A DNA stretch of 64,000 nucleotides, from the NCBI RefSeq assembly GCF_900115665.1, contig NZ_FOXH01000008.1, positions 62,001 through 126,000 of the forward strand, given 5' to 3'. A program made the position numbers and the translations under genes. This stretch comes from Pseudarcicella hirudinis (GTDB taxonomy: Bacteria > Bacteroidota > Bacteroidia > Cytophagales > Spirosomataceae). Below are positions 36,452-43,842 of this stretch, piece after piece. Under the pieces are notes generated by a model. It ran no database searches, was not told the origin of the DNA, and saw only the letters and a list, made by a program, of their open reading frames with translations. Each line of letters begins with the position of its first letter. Positions within the stretch are counted from its first letter, which is position 1.

Positions 36452-36481
36452 AGAGTTTTAGGACAATACCCTGAAAACTCT
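36452..36481 (+). promoter_or_regulatory. Hairpin in the infC leader
   Basis: 8-bp perfect outer stem (36452-36459 with 36474-36481) extended by three more pairs across one bulged G, ending 39 nt before the infC ATG. Leaders of infC operons are often autoregulated by L20 or IF3; this is a candidate for that, not a match to a known motif. Confidence 0.4.
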
Positions 36482-36520
36482 AAACTTTTACTATCAACTA
36501 TTAACTTTAACAGATAAAAT

Positions 36521-37081
36521 ATGGCGTTACGCCCAAACAACAATTACAGAGGACAGAAAAGAGAAGAAGAGCCTTACAGAATCAATAATCTTATCAAAGC
36601 AGTACCGGAAGTACGTTTGGTAGGTGAAAATGTTGAACAAGGTATCCTGGAATTTAAGCAGGCCTTGGCAATCGCAGAACAACAAGGATTGGATTTAGTG
36701 GAGATTTCTCCGAAAGCAGTTCCGCCGGTTTGTAGAATCGTAGATTATGCCAAGTTTAAATACGATCAGAAGAAAAAACAAAAAGAAATTAAAGCTAATG
36801 CTACTAAAACAGTAATCAAAGAAATTCGTTTTTCTCCGAATACTGACGATCATGACTTTAATTTCAAACTTAAACACGCCATCAACTTTCTGAAAGAAGG
36901 TGCAAAAGTTAAGGCTTATGTACACTTTGTTGGCCGTGCAATCGTTTTTAAAGAACGTGGAGAAATGTTGTTACTTAACTTTGCAAAAGGTTTGGAAGAA
37001 CATGGAAAACCAGATGATATGCCAAGACTTGAAGGTAAGCGTATGTCTATTATCTTTTCGCCAAAAGCTCCCAAAAAATAA
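36521..37081 (+). CDS. infC: Translation initiation factor IF-3
   Basis: 186 residues. IF-3 binds the 30S subunit, blocks premature 50S joining and checks the initiator tRNA. The N-domain holds '[19 protein letters not shown]' and '[20 protein letters not shown]'. The linker is '[14 protein letters not shown]', and the C-domain has '[20 protein letters not shown]' and '[18 protein letters not shown]'. It starts with ATG rather than the rare AUU used for autocontrol in E. coli. rpmI and rplT, which normally follow directly, are 3.1 kb downstream here. Confidence 0.98.
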   Translation: MALRPNNNYRGQKREEEPYRINNLIKAVPEVRLVGENVEQGILEFKQALAIAEQQGLDLVEISPKAVPPVCRIVDYAKFKYDQKKKQKEIKANATKTVIKEIRFSPNTDDHDFNFKLKHAINFLKEGAKVKAYVHFVGRAIVFKERGEMLLLNFAKGLEEHGKPDDMPRLEGKRMSIIFSPKAPKK

Positions 37082-37143
37082 GTAGTTATCAGTCAGATCT
37101 GAATCGTTTCCCGGTCAGATCAGCTTGTAACCCTTAGCATATT

Positions 37144-37497
37144 TTGAAATTATTGTCATTCAAATATATAATTCCCTTTATGTTCCTGTTTTCAGGTATA
37201 AAGGGAATTATGCTTTTTCAGGAAAGTACATTCCATCCCGGAAATGGCATAGCCACCTTTTCTCTCGGAAAACCTCATCAGAAGAGAATTGAGACTCCCA
37301 ATCCTGAATTTATCCATAATACTGCCGGAGCAGAAATTCCTGAAAAATGTACGAATCCCGCATTTACTAAAAATTCAGATTCTGTATTTTTTTGGGGTAA
37401 TGTTCTGAAAACGGATTATTCCAGGGCTATACTTTTTGCCGCTTTACCCACCTGCATTCATAAAATCTACCTGATTATCAATGTACTGAGGATTTGA
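37144..37497 (+). CDS. Small secreted or membrane protein of unknown function
   Basis: 117 residues from a TTG at 37144; the ATG at 37180 is an alternative but would cut into the hydrophobic segment. The N-terminus 'FKYIIPFMFLFSGIKGIML' looks like a signal or anchor, the middle is polar, and the C-terminus is hydrophobic ('RAILFAALPTCIHKIYLIIN'). The N-terminal stretch closely resembles that of the gene at 38981 ('KYVIPFILLLTWGNGF'), so the two flank the HlyD gene as a possible pair. No known domain seen. Real gene likely but not certain. Confidence 0.5.
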   Translation: MKLLSFKYIIPFMFLFSGIKGIMLFQESTFHPGNGIATFSLGKPHQKRIETPNPEFIHNTAGAEIPEKCTNPAFTKNSDSVFFWGNVLKTDYSRAILFAALPTCIHKIYLIINVLRI

Positions 37498-37602
37498 TTT
37501 TCCTTTATTTTATGACACTTTATCTGTTCTTATAACCAATTTAATGGTAAAAAGCCTGTTATAAATCAGGCTTCAGTATAAGAAATACTTTACAAGAGTC
37601 GG

Positions 37603-37623
37603 CTTATTCCTTTCCGGAATAAG
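37603..37623 (+). promoter_or_regulatory. Hairpins upstream of the HlyD gene
   Basis: 8-bp perfect stem (37603-37610 with 37616-37623) 50 nt before the HlyD ATG. A second 7-bp stem lies just upstream (37552-37558 with 37567-37573). Neither has a clean T-tract, so a leader structure is as likely as a terminator. Confidence 0.3.
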
Positions 37624-37673
37624 AAAAATCCTTATAAAATCCTTTTTACAATACCAATCAGGTACATACTCAG

Positions 37674-38768
37674 ATGAAAAAATATATCTTTCTGCTTACA
37701 GTTTTATCATTCGTAATATTTCAAAGCTGCAATTCTGAAAAGCATAATAAAAATGGACAGGTCCGTGAACAATTCTGTCTTCCGGATTCTGTAAATAATA
37801 AACTTGAAACCGTAAAAGCCGATTTAGAAATCGTTCAAAGTGAATTGAATCTGACAGCCAAAGTAGCTTCCTTTGAAAACAAGGAGGTAAAAGTTGAGCC
37901 CTTGGTTAACGGGATTATTCAAGATATTGTGGTGGATTTGGGAGATTATGTCAAAAAAGGGCAAACTTTAGCCATAATCAGAAGTACAGATGTGGCTGAT
38001 GTAGAAAACGATATTATCACAGCAGAGTCAAATCTGATGACAGCTAAAAAGAATCTTAAAGTTATGAAGGACCTTTATAAGTCTGGTCTTGCTTCCACGA
38101 AAGATATCGTCATAGCGGAGAATGAATTACTGAAAGCAGAATCAGAACTTCAGAAATCGAAAACGATTTCAAGCCTTTATTCCATTGATAAATCTCTTTA
38201 TACGCTAAAAGCTCCTATTTCGGGTTTTGTACTTGAAAAAAATCCGGATATTTCTGAAACTATGCCATATCATCTTGAACAGACAGGTCCGTTTTTCAGA
38301 ATCGCCGACCTTTCAGAAGTGCAGATTGTAGCACATGTATATGAAACTGATATTTCGAAGATCAAATTAGGCAACAAGGCAAAAATAAAATTACTGGCTT
38401 ATCCAGGAGAATCTTTCATCGGCAAAATTGATAAAATCAACAATGTTATTGATCCCTCAACCCGAACCATGAATGTGAGAATAAACCTGAAGAATCCCCG
38501 TAACCTGCTTAAACCTGACATGTTTGCGGTAGCATCAATTATTTCTGATGAGACCAGTAAGATGATTACGATTCCAAGTAATGCGATTATCTCTGACAGA
38601 AACAGAACATATGTTATGATCTTCAAAGACAAATGTCATATGGAAACCAGAAGGATTAAAGTCACAAAAACAACAGGAAATAAATCCTATGTTTCTGAAG
38701 GACTGAAAGAAGGAGAGACAATTATGACAAAATATCAGAACATTGCATATGAAGCCATGAATGACTAA
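37674..38768 (+). CDS. HlyD/CusB-type periplasmic adaptor lipoprotein, orphan
   Basis: 364 residues with lipobox 'FVIFQSC-N' (Cys19). The order matches efflux adaptors: a barrel-sandwich half 'NGIIQDIVVDLGDYVKKGQT', an alpha-hairpin of about 70 residues ('NLMTAKKNLKVMKDLYKSGL'), the second half-motif 'YTLKAPISGFVLEKNPDISE', then a beta-barrel 'IVAHVYETDISKIKLGNKAK' and membrane-proximal domain. Such proteins join an RND or ABC inner-membrane pump to an outer-membrane channel. No pump or TolC-like gene is present nearby, so it must partner with one elsewhere or is a remnant. It lies between infC and rpmI. Confidence 0.9.
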   Translation: MKKYIFLLTVLSFVIFQSCNSEKHNKNGQVREQFCLPDSVNNKLETVKADLEIVQSELNLTAKVASFENKEVKVEPLVNGIIQDIVVDLGDYVKKGQTLAIIRSTDVADVENDIITAESNLMTAKKNLKVMKDLYKSGLASTKDIVIAENELLKAESELQKSKTISSLYSIDKSLYTLKAPISGFVLEKNPDISETMPYHLEQTGPFFRIADLSEVQIVAHVYETDISKIKLGNKAKIKLLAYPGESFIGKIDKINNVIDPSTRTMNVRINLKNPRNLLKPDMFAVASIISDETSKMITIPSNAIISDRNRTYVMIFKDKCHMETRRIKVTKTTGNKSYVSEGLKEGETIMTKYQNIAYEAMND

Positions 38769-38792
38769 CTAAAAATAAGATTAAAAAATCAT

Positions 38793-38842
38793 AAAATAAG
38801 CTAATTTTTCTGCTGATTCAGAAATTTTAGCTTTATTTTTTT
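38793..38842 (+). terminator. Terminator after the HlyD gene
   Basis: Long A+T-rich hairpin: outer arms 38793-38804 with 38827-38839 (one bulge), plus an inner 6-bp TTTCTG/CAGAAA stem, followed by seven T residues. Confidence 0.75.
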
Positions 38843-38863
38843 GTCAGATTTTAACAAAAGGTA

Positions 38864-38894
38864 TTGAAATTTAAAAAAATACCTGTAACTTTTG
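38864..38894 (+). promoter_or_regulatory. Candidate promoter for the small-protein/ECF sigma pair
   Basis: TTG at 38864-38866, 19 nt spacer, then TAACTTTTG at 38886-38894, which is the -7 consensus with one extra base. Spacing fits Bacteroidota promoters. A repeated ACCGGT (near 38917 and 38960) with GTAATT/AATTAC arms follows in the leader. Confidence 0.35.
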
Positions 38895-38980
38895 CCGTAA
38901 ATCATTTAGAAAGACACCGGTAGTAATTTAAACCATTCAGAAAAAATTACATCAAACCACCGGTCAGCAAGTTAATTCCT

Positions 38981-39352
38981 GTGAAGGCTCTACTGAAAAA
39001 ATATGTGATACCGTTTATACTCCTGCTCACCTGGGGGAACGGTTTTACTATGTCTTTGAGAACCCAGGAGCTTTCAAGACCTGTCGATAAGCACAAGTAT
39101 CTTTTTACACAAACCGAGCGCCCTGCTGCCAATGTTGTAAATTCACTTTATGCTTCTTTCGATTCGGACAATCAGGAAGAGGAAGACGATGAAGCAGATA
39201 CGCTTGCTCAGCTGTTTATCGTTCCTGAAGCTTTAGAGTTCAGCTTTCCTCAGGTTACTTATCTACCGTTAACTTACCATAATTATACTTCTGATTCTTT
39301 TGACCCAACCCGGGAAAAATTATTCCTGCTTAATTGTATTTGGTTGATATAG
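38981..39352 (+). CDS. Small secreted protein of unknown function next to ECF sigma
   Basis: 123 residues from a GTG at 38981. 'KKYVIPFILLLTWGNGF' looks like a signal peptide. An acidic stretch 'DSDNQEEEDDEADTLAQLF' follows near the middle, and the C-terminus ends 'KLFLLNCIWLI'. The first hydrophobic segment matches that of the gene at 37144. It ends 85 nt before the sigma factor start and shares its direction, so it may be co-transcribed and could be a regulator or target of it. No known anti-sigma domain is recognisable. Confidence 0.5.
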   Translation: MKALLKKYVIPFILLLTWGNGFTMSLRTQELSRPVDKHKYLFTQTERPAANVVNSLYASFDSDNQEEEDDEADTLAQLFIVPEALEFSFPQVTYLPLTYHNYTSDSFDPTREKLFLLNCIWLI

Positions 39353-39437
39353 AAATTGTTAGCTCCCACAGCTAATACATTTCCCATTGCCTGATTCTTC
39401 AAATCGGGTAATGATTAACTTCAAATATAATTTAGTC

Positions 39438-39977
39438 ATGGCAACTAATAAAAACCTATCGTTTGAGGCAATCGTCAAAAAATATCAGCGCAAAATATAT
39501 TATCATGTTCGTCGTATGGTTATTGACCACGATGATGCCGACGATTTAACGCAAGACACTTTTTTAAAGGTTTGGGAAGCACTCGATTCATTCAGAGGAG
39601 AGGCAGAAATATATACCTGGATTTATCGTATCGCTACAAATGAGTGTCTGAGTTTTCTTAAAAAGAAAAACAGAATGCTCTCAAATCCGGCTTCTGAGTA
39701 TGCAGATGTTCTGGCTAATAAATTAGAAGATGAAGCTCCGGTTGACGCTGATGAAATTCAGGTTCAATTGCAAAGAGCTATCATGCAGTTACCCGACAAA
39801 CAACGCTTAGTCTTCAATATGAGATATTTTGAGGAGATGAAATATGAAGACATTGCCCGTGTAACCGGTACTTCTGTCGGAGCCCTGAAAGCTACTTATT
39901 CAATTGCTGTTCATAAAATTGAAAATTTCATCAATGCCTTGCCAATTACCGGATACGGTGAACTGATTGCGGCATAA
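39438..39977 (+). CDS. ECF-type RNA polymerase sigma factor
   Basis: 179 residues from the ATG at 39438; in-frame TTG (39387) and ATG (39411) codons add residues outside the conserved start 'NLSFEAIVKKYQRKIYYHVR'. Region 2 is 'IDHDDADDLTQDTFLKVWEA' with 'TWIYRIATNECLSFLKKK', and region 4 is 'LPDKQRLVFNMRYFEEMKYE' followed by 'IARVTGTSVGALKATYSIAV'. There is no region 3 and no adjacent FecR-type anti-sigma factor. Its target promoters are unknown. A terminator follows and rpmI begins 214 nt downstream. Confidence 0.95.
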   Translation: MATNKNLSFEAIVKKYQRKIYYHVRRMVIDHDDADDLTQDTFLKVWEALDSFRGEAEIYTWIYRIATNECLSFLKKKNRMLSNPASEYADVLANKLEDEAPVDADEIQVQLQRAIMQLPDKQRLVFNMRYFEEMKYEDIARVTGTSVGALKATYSIAVHKIENFINALPITGYGELIAA

Positions 39978-40020
39978 TGAAACAAACGTTTTTTCAAAAG
40001 TAATCTATTTGTCTGATGAT

Positions 40021-40058
40021 AATCACTGCTGGCGCTTGTTAGCAGTGATTTTTGTTTT
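40021..40058 (+). terminator. Terminator after the ECF sigma gene
   Basis: 10-bp perfect stem (40021-40030 with 40041-40050), 10-nt loop, T-rich tract to 40058. Confidence 0.85.
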
Positions 40059-40120
40059 ATATAAACTCCAAATTTTAGTAAATACTTTAGAAGTTATATA
40101 CGAGTTACATAGATTTTTTG

Positions 40121-40128
40121 TACCTTTG
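40121..40128 (+). promoter_or_regulatory. Promoter -7 box for rpmI-rplT (TACCTTTG)
   Basis: Exact TAnnTTTG, the form commonly seen before strongly expressed Bacteroidota genes. Start about 40134 gives a 58-nt leader. Together with the upstream terminator it makes rpmI-rplT a separate transcription unit from infC. Confidence 0.55.
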
Positions 40129-40144
40129 CACTCTATTTTACTGA

Positions 40145-40160
40145 AAACGGGCAACCGTTT
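40145..40160 (+). promoter_or_regulatory. GNRA-capped hairpin in the rpmI leader
   Basis: 6-bp perfect stem (40145-40150 with 40155-40160) closed by a GCAA tetraloop, 31 nt before the rpmI ATG. Plausible r-protein binding or ribosome-access element. Confidence 0.4.
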
Positions 40161-40191
40161 ATTACTTTTCACAATTTAACGTTTAACAGAA

Positions 40192-40386
40192 ATGCCAAAA
40201 ATTAAAACCAACTCTGGAGCTAAAAAACGTTTCAAAGTTACAGGATCAGGCAAAATTAAGCGTAAACACGCTTTTCATAGCCACATCCTTACAAAAAAAT
40301 CTACTAAACGTAAGCGTAATTTAGTACACGCAACTTTAGTAAATCCATCAGATATGGATCGCGTAACTTTAATGTTGGTACTATAA
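40192..40386 (+). CDS. rpmI: 50S ribosomal protein L35 (bL35)
   Basis: 64 residues, highly basic, with the family opening '[20 protein letters not shown]' and '[20 protein letters not shown]'. Full length for the family. It is followed by rplT after an unusually long 120-nt gap. Confidence 0.98.
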   Translation: MPKIKTNSGAKKRFKVTGSGKIKRKHAFHSHILTKKSTKRKRNLVHATLVNPSDMDRVTLMLVL

Positions 40387-40440
40387 TTCTTTTGAATTAG
40401 AACCCCGATTTGCGATCTCTGATTTTCAGTTATTGTTCAA

Positions 40441-40488
40441 CCAGAAATCTGGCTTTTTAAAGTTCTATGTTAAATAGACGCCAACTTT
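40441..40488 (+). promoter_or_regulatory. Two stem-loops between rpmI and rplT
   Basis: First, a 5-bp stem (40441-40445 with 40448-40452) followed by five T residues; second, a 6-bp stem (40459-40464 with 40483-40488). They lie 19-66 nt before the rplT ATG and may attenuate or control L20 synthesis. Confidence 0.35.
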
Positions 40489-40506
40489 CAAAAAACAAAA
40501 AAAATT

Positions 40507-40851
40507 ATGCCACGTAGTGTCAACCATGTTGCGTCCAGAGCGAGACGTAAGAAAATATTGAAACTCTCTAAGGGTTTCTACGGCAGAGGAAAAAACGTTT
40601 GGACCGTTGCCAAAAACAAAATTGAAAAAGGTTTGCAGTATGCATACCGTGACCGTAAAGTTAAGAAAAGAGATTTTCGTTCTTTGTGGATCCAACGTAT
40701 CAACGCTGCTGCACGCCAGGAAGGTTTATCTTACTCAGTTTTCATGGGTAAATTAAACCAATCAGGTGTTGAATTGAACAGAAAAGTATTAGCTGACCTT
40801 GCAATGAACCACCCGGAAGCATTCAAAGCAGTTATAGCAAAAGTAAAATAG
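40507..40851 (+). CDS. rplT: 50S ribosomal protein L20 (bL20)
   Basis: 114 residues. '[20 protein letters not shown]' opens the extended basic tail, followed by '[20 protein letters not shown]' and '[20 protein letters not shown]'. L20 is needed for early 50S assembly and in several bacteria represses its own operon by binding leader RNA. Full length. A strong terminator follows. Confidence 0.98.
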   Translation: MPRSVNHVASRARRKKILKLSKGFYGRGKNVWTVAKNKIEKGLQYAYRDRKVKKRDFRSLWIQRINAAARQEGLSYSVFMGKLNQSGVELNRKVLADLAMNHPEAFKAVIAKVK

Positions 40852-40855
40852 ATTG

Positions 40856-40882
40856 AAAAGGCGGTTTAATCACCGCCTTTTT
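40856..40882. terminator. Terminator after rplT, also usable by xdhC
   Basis: 10-bp perfect stem (40856-40865 with 40872-40881), 6-nt loop, A-run before and T-run after, between convergent genes. Confidence 0.9.
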
Positions 40883-40892
40883 CATTTTAATT

Positions 40893-42002
40893 TTACTCAT
40901 AGATCGGTTTATTCCGGTATTTGAGCCTGCCTCCTTCTCTGTTGGCAAAATGCATTCTGATTTCAGCAATAATTGAAATAGCAATTTCTTCAGGGGTAGA
41001 TGCCCCAATGTCGAGTCCTACAGGACTGAAAATTCTTTCTTCATCTTCTTCCTTCACCGGATTATTTTCTTCTGCCAGCGCCGCAAACATTTTATCAGTC
41101 CGTTTCCTGGGTCCAAGCATTCCGATATAGGGGATATTGCCCTTCAAAAGGTATTTCAGATTTCTCAGGTCTGTTTCATAATCGTGAGCCATTAGAACTG
41201 CAACAGTATAATCATCTGTCTCAATAGAAGCATCTTTAGGTAGTACCGCGTCCGCCAATTCAAACAGCATCCTGTGGACTTTCAAAGGATTGCATACTAC
41301 ACTGACTTTCCATCCAACTTCCCTGGCAAGTCTTACGAAAGGATAAATGTCGTAATTCCCCCCAAAAAGAATCAAATGTATCTGAGGCAGAATTATCTCT
41401 ATAAAAATACTAAGCTGTGTACCGTCTGACAAAGTAAAATCCCTGATCTGAGATTTGCCGGTCGACTGACAATGTCTGATTTCCGCCAGCAGTGGATTTT
41501 TCAGTTCATCTTCTGTAAATATTTCTGAAAGTCCCTGCTCATTATTAAAATGAAAGGAATCCCCCAAAGAAACTCCGGGAACTTCACCTTTTAACGAAGT
41601 AACAGTAAGTATGGTATTAGGCGTACGGCTGTTCTGGCAGTCTTTTAAAATCGAGACAGCATTATTCGGATTCTCAACATCCAAAGGATTCAGCAGAACA
41701 TCTATGATTCCGTTACATCCCAAACCAACACCAATCTGATAAGGGTCATCATCCCTGGTATCATAAGTTACGAGGGAGGCTTTTCCATTTATCATCGCTA
41801 ATCTTGCCTTTTTAAGGGCATCACCTTCCAGACAACCACCACTAATTCCACCTATCCATTCCCCCGAATCAGAAACAAGCATCCTAGCTCCGGCTCTTCG
41901 ATATGAAGAACCCTCCACCCTGACCACTGTAGCCAAAGCGGCTTTATTATTTGAAAAATCTATTTTTTGATACGCTTCAATAATGCTTTTGATCTCTTTC
42001 AT
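40893..42002 (-). CDS. XdhC/CoxI-family molybdoenzyme maturation protein
   Basis: 369 residues. N-terminal XdhC/CoxI domain: 'AALATVVRVEGSSYRRAGAR' and 'GGISGGCLEGDALKKARLA', then 'GVGLGCNGIIDVLL'. The C-terminal Rossmann-type XdhC_C domain holds 'HLILFGGNYDIYPFVRLA' and 'YIGMLGPRKRTDKMFAAL'. XdhC proteins bind and insert sulfurated molybdenum cofactor into xanthine dehydrogenase-type enzymes. No such enzyme is encoded in the window. NUDIX, TauE and ModE-like genes lie upstream. Confidence 0.93.
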   Translation of the reverse strand: MKEIKSIIEAYQKIDFSNNKAALATVVRVEGSSYRRAGARMLVSDSGEWIGGISGGCLEGDALKKARLAMINGKASLVTYDTRDDDPYQIGVGLGCNGIIDVLLNPLDVENPNNAVSILKDCQNSRTPNTILTVTSLKGEVPGVSLGDSFHFNNEQGLSEIFTEDELKNPLLAEIRHCQSTGKSQIRDFTLSDGTQLSIFIEIILPQIHLILFGGNYDIYPFVRLAREVGWKVSVVCNPLKVHRMLFELADAVLPKDASIETDDYTVAVLMAHDYETDLRNLKYLLKGNIPYIGMLGPRKRTDKMFAALAEENNPVKEEDEERIFSPVGLDIGASTPEEIAISIIAEIRMHFANREGGRLKYRNKPIYE

Positions 42003-42059
42003 TTCATAAAATTACCCGGATAACTTTTAGCACCTTCTTACTATTTCCAGAACCATCTA

Positions 42060-42617
42060 CTACACAAATCCCTGATTTTCAATCATTTTCATTACACTCA
42101 AAGAGACTTTTTGAAGAGGGATAAAATGAAGTTCCGGAGTATCTGACCTGAGCTGCGTCTTAACGAATTCCCAATCCGCAAATTTAAGCATTGAAATTTC
42201 CGTCTCCTGCATCTTAAATTCTTCCGTTTTCCGGGTAGTTTTTAACACAAAAACAGCAACATGTTCCCGGTCATACAAATCATTTACAACATCAAAACCA
42301 TCTACAGAAATAACATCCAGCTGTTTAAGCTCAGATGCAACAATATTCAGGCCTATTTCCTCAGCCACTTCACGAACCGCAGCTTCATGATATTGTTCTC
42401 CTACCTGCAAATGACCTGCGATAGAAACGTCCCACAAAGACGGAAAAACATCTTTGGTTTCATGCCTCAGATTAATCAAAAGTTCAGCTTTTTCATTAAT
42501 AACCCAAACCTGCACGCTTCTGTGCCAGTCACCGGACTGATGAACTTTCTCTCTCAGTTTAATAAAATTCAGACTCTTGTTTCCGGCATCAAATACGTCG
42601 AAATACTCTGCATTCAT
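42060..42617 (-). CDS. NUDIX hydrolase, Idi-like
   Basis: 185 residues. A perfect Nudix box (G-x5-E-x7-REVAEEIGL) spans about residues 68-90. The segment before it, 'WHRSVQVWVINEKAELLINL', and 'FPSLWDVSIAGHL' match the isopentenyl-diphosphate-isomerase-like NUDIX subgroup often annotated only as NUDIX hydrolase. The substrate is not predictable, and the Cys active site of true Idi is not evident. It is 57 nt upstream of xdhC on the same strand. Confidence 0.93.
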   Translation of the reverse strand: MNAEYFDVFDAGNKSLNFIKLREKVHQSGDWHRSVQVWVINEKAELLINLRHETKDVFPSLWDVSIAGHLQVGEQYHEAAVREVAEEIGLNIVASELKQLDVISVDGFDVVNDLYDREHVAVFVLKTTRKTEEFKMQETEISMLKFADWEFVKTQLRSDTPELHFIPLQKVSLSVMKMIENQGFV

Positions 42618-42676
42618 AAGGGTTATATTCAGGTAAAATTGCTTTCATTTAACTATAAGAAATACGTCATTCTGTC

Positions 42677-43414
42677 TTAAGTAAATATCAGTTTAAGACA
42701 GGCGATTGACAAACTGATCGCCAGCAAATAACGAAGCGTTGGCACATTAAATTTCTTACTGCCCAGGTAACTGCCGATAATTCCTCCTATAAATGCGACA
42801 ATCAGCCAGGAGAATGTTTCAGGATTTGGAGTAAACCCTTTAGAAAACATACCGATGAGGCCGGAAATAGAGTTGACAAAAATAAACAAGGCAGAAACAG
42901 TAGCCGTTTCCTTCATTTTCCCCCAGTTCATCAACAGCATCACCGGACTTAAAATAATGCCACCGCCTATACCAAGCATTCCGGAAAGTAAGCCTATTCC
43001 TGCTCCAACCATTAAACCACCTATTAATGGAATAGGCGTATTTTCTCCCGGTTTATCCTTCGGTCGAAAAAGCAATCGAATCAGAGATATCAGAATACAG
43101 GCAGCCAGGACTTTCTTATAGATGGTGTCAGTAATCGGAATAGTTGCCCCGATAAAGGAAAAGGGAATACTGGCTAGGGCAAAAGGATAAAATAATTTCC
43201 ATTTAAAATGGCCTCCGCGATAATACTGGTAGAAAGCCATTAAGGAAACAAAGATATTGAGAATTAATGCAGTTGACTTCATCAGAGATGGTTCGACACT
43301 AAAAAGTGCCATGGTAGCCAGATATCCGCTCGCCCCGCCATGTCCGACTGAAGAGTATAAAAATGCTACCGTTCCTAAGACTAATAAAAAAAGAATAGTT
43401 AGTTCTGAACTCAT
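42677..43414 (-). CDS. TauE/SafE-family membrane transporter
   Basis: 245 residues from the ATG at 43414; an in-frame TTG at 43438 would overlap the divergent promoter. About seven membrane helices, with 'YSSVGHGGASGYLATMALF' near the N-terminus and the repeated Gly-rich half-motif 'GLLSGMLGIGGGIILSPVML', the family signature. These carriers move sulfite, sulfonates or related anions across the inner membrane. The genes downstream on the same strand are NUDIX and xdhC. The neighbouring ModE-type regulator makes an oxyanion plausible, but this is inference. Confidence 0.92.
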   Translation of the reverse strand: MSSELTILFLLVLGTVAFLYSSVGHGGASGYLATMALFSVEPSLMKSTALILNIFVSLMAFYQYYRGGHFKWKLFYPFALASIPFSFIGATIPITDTIYKKVLAACILISLIRLLFRPKDKPGENTPIPLIGGLMVGAGIGLLSGMLGIGGGIILSPVMLLMNWGKMKETATVSALFIFVNSISGLIGMFSKGFTPNPETFSWLIVAFIGGIIGSYLGSKKFNVPTLRYLLAISLSIACLKLIFT

Positions 43415-43420
43415 ATTAAT

Positions 43421-43428
43421 TAAATTTG
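43421..43428 (+). promoter_or_regulatory. Candidate -7 box for the ModE-like gene (TAAATTTG)
   Basis: Exact TAnnTTTG, 20 nt before the ATG at 43449; leader about 15 nt. It sits only 7 nt from the divergent TauE start, so the two promoters must overlap. Confidence 0.45.
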
Positions 43429-43448
43429 CAGTAATCAAATGCTAAAGT

Positions 43449-43790
43449 ATGGAAAAAATCAAATATAAAGTCAACGGTAGAATATGGGTAGAAGCAGAAG
43501 AACGCTTTATGGGTATAGGACGACTGGAATTATTACAGCATATCGATGAAACAGGTTCTATTTCACAGGCGGCAAAAGCCATGAAAATGTCTTATAAAAG
43601 AGCCTGGGACCTGATTCAATCCATGAATACCCAATCAGACAAACCTCTGGTAACTACACAAACCGGCGGTGAAAAAGGCGGTGGTGCCGCACTTACCGAA
43701 GAAGGCCGTTTATTTGTCACTAAATATAAAGAACTTCATGCCCGTTTCCAGTTATTTATCAGTGAAGAAACCTCAAGATTGTTTGATTAA
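43449..43790 (+). CDS. ModE-type winged HTH regulator (DNA-binding domain only)
   Basis: 113 residues. Matches the ModE N-terminal LysR-like domain: 'LLQHIDETGSISQAAKAMKM' then 'SYKRAWDLIQSMN' and 'GGEKGGGAALTEEGRLFVTK'. The C-terminal molybdate-binding (TOBE/Mop) domains of full ModE are absent, so it cannot bind molybdate the usual way. Divergent from the TauE-NUDIX-XdhC genes, which it probably controls. Single-domain ModE relatives are widespread; ligand unknown. Confidence 0.9.
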   Translation: MEKIKYKVNGRIWVEAEERFMGIGRLELLQHIDETGSISQAAKAMKMSYKRAWDLIQSMNTQSDKPLVTTQTGGEKGGGAALTEEGRLFVTKYKELHARFQLFISEETSRLFD

Positions 43791-43842
43791 ACGTTGTATC
43801 CCTGCAAATATAGCGTTAAATGTAAAGAAATCCGATTGTAAT

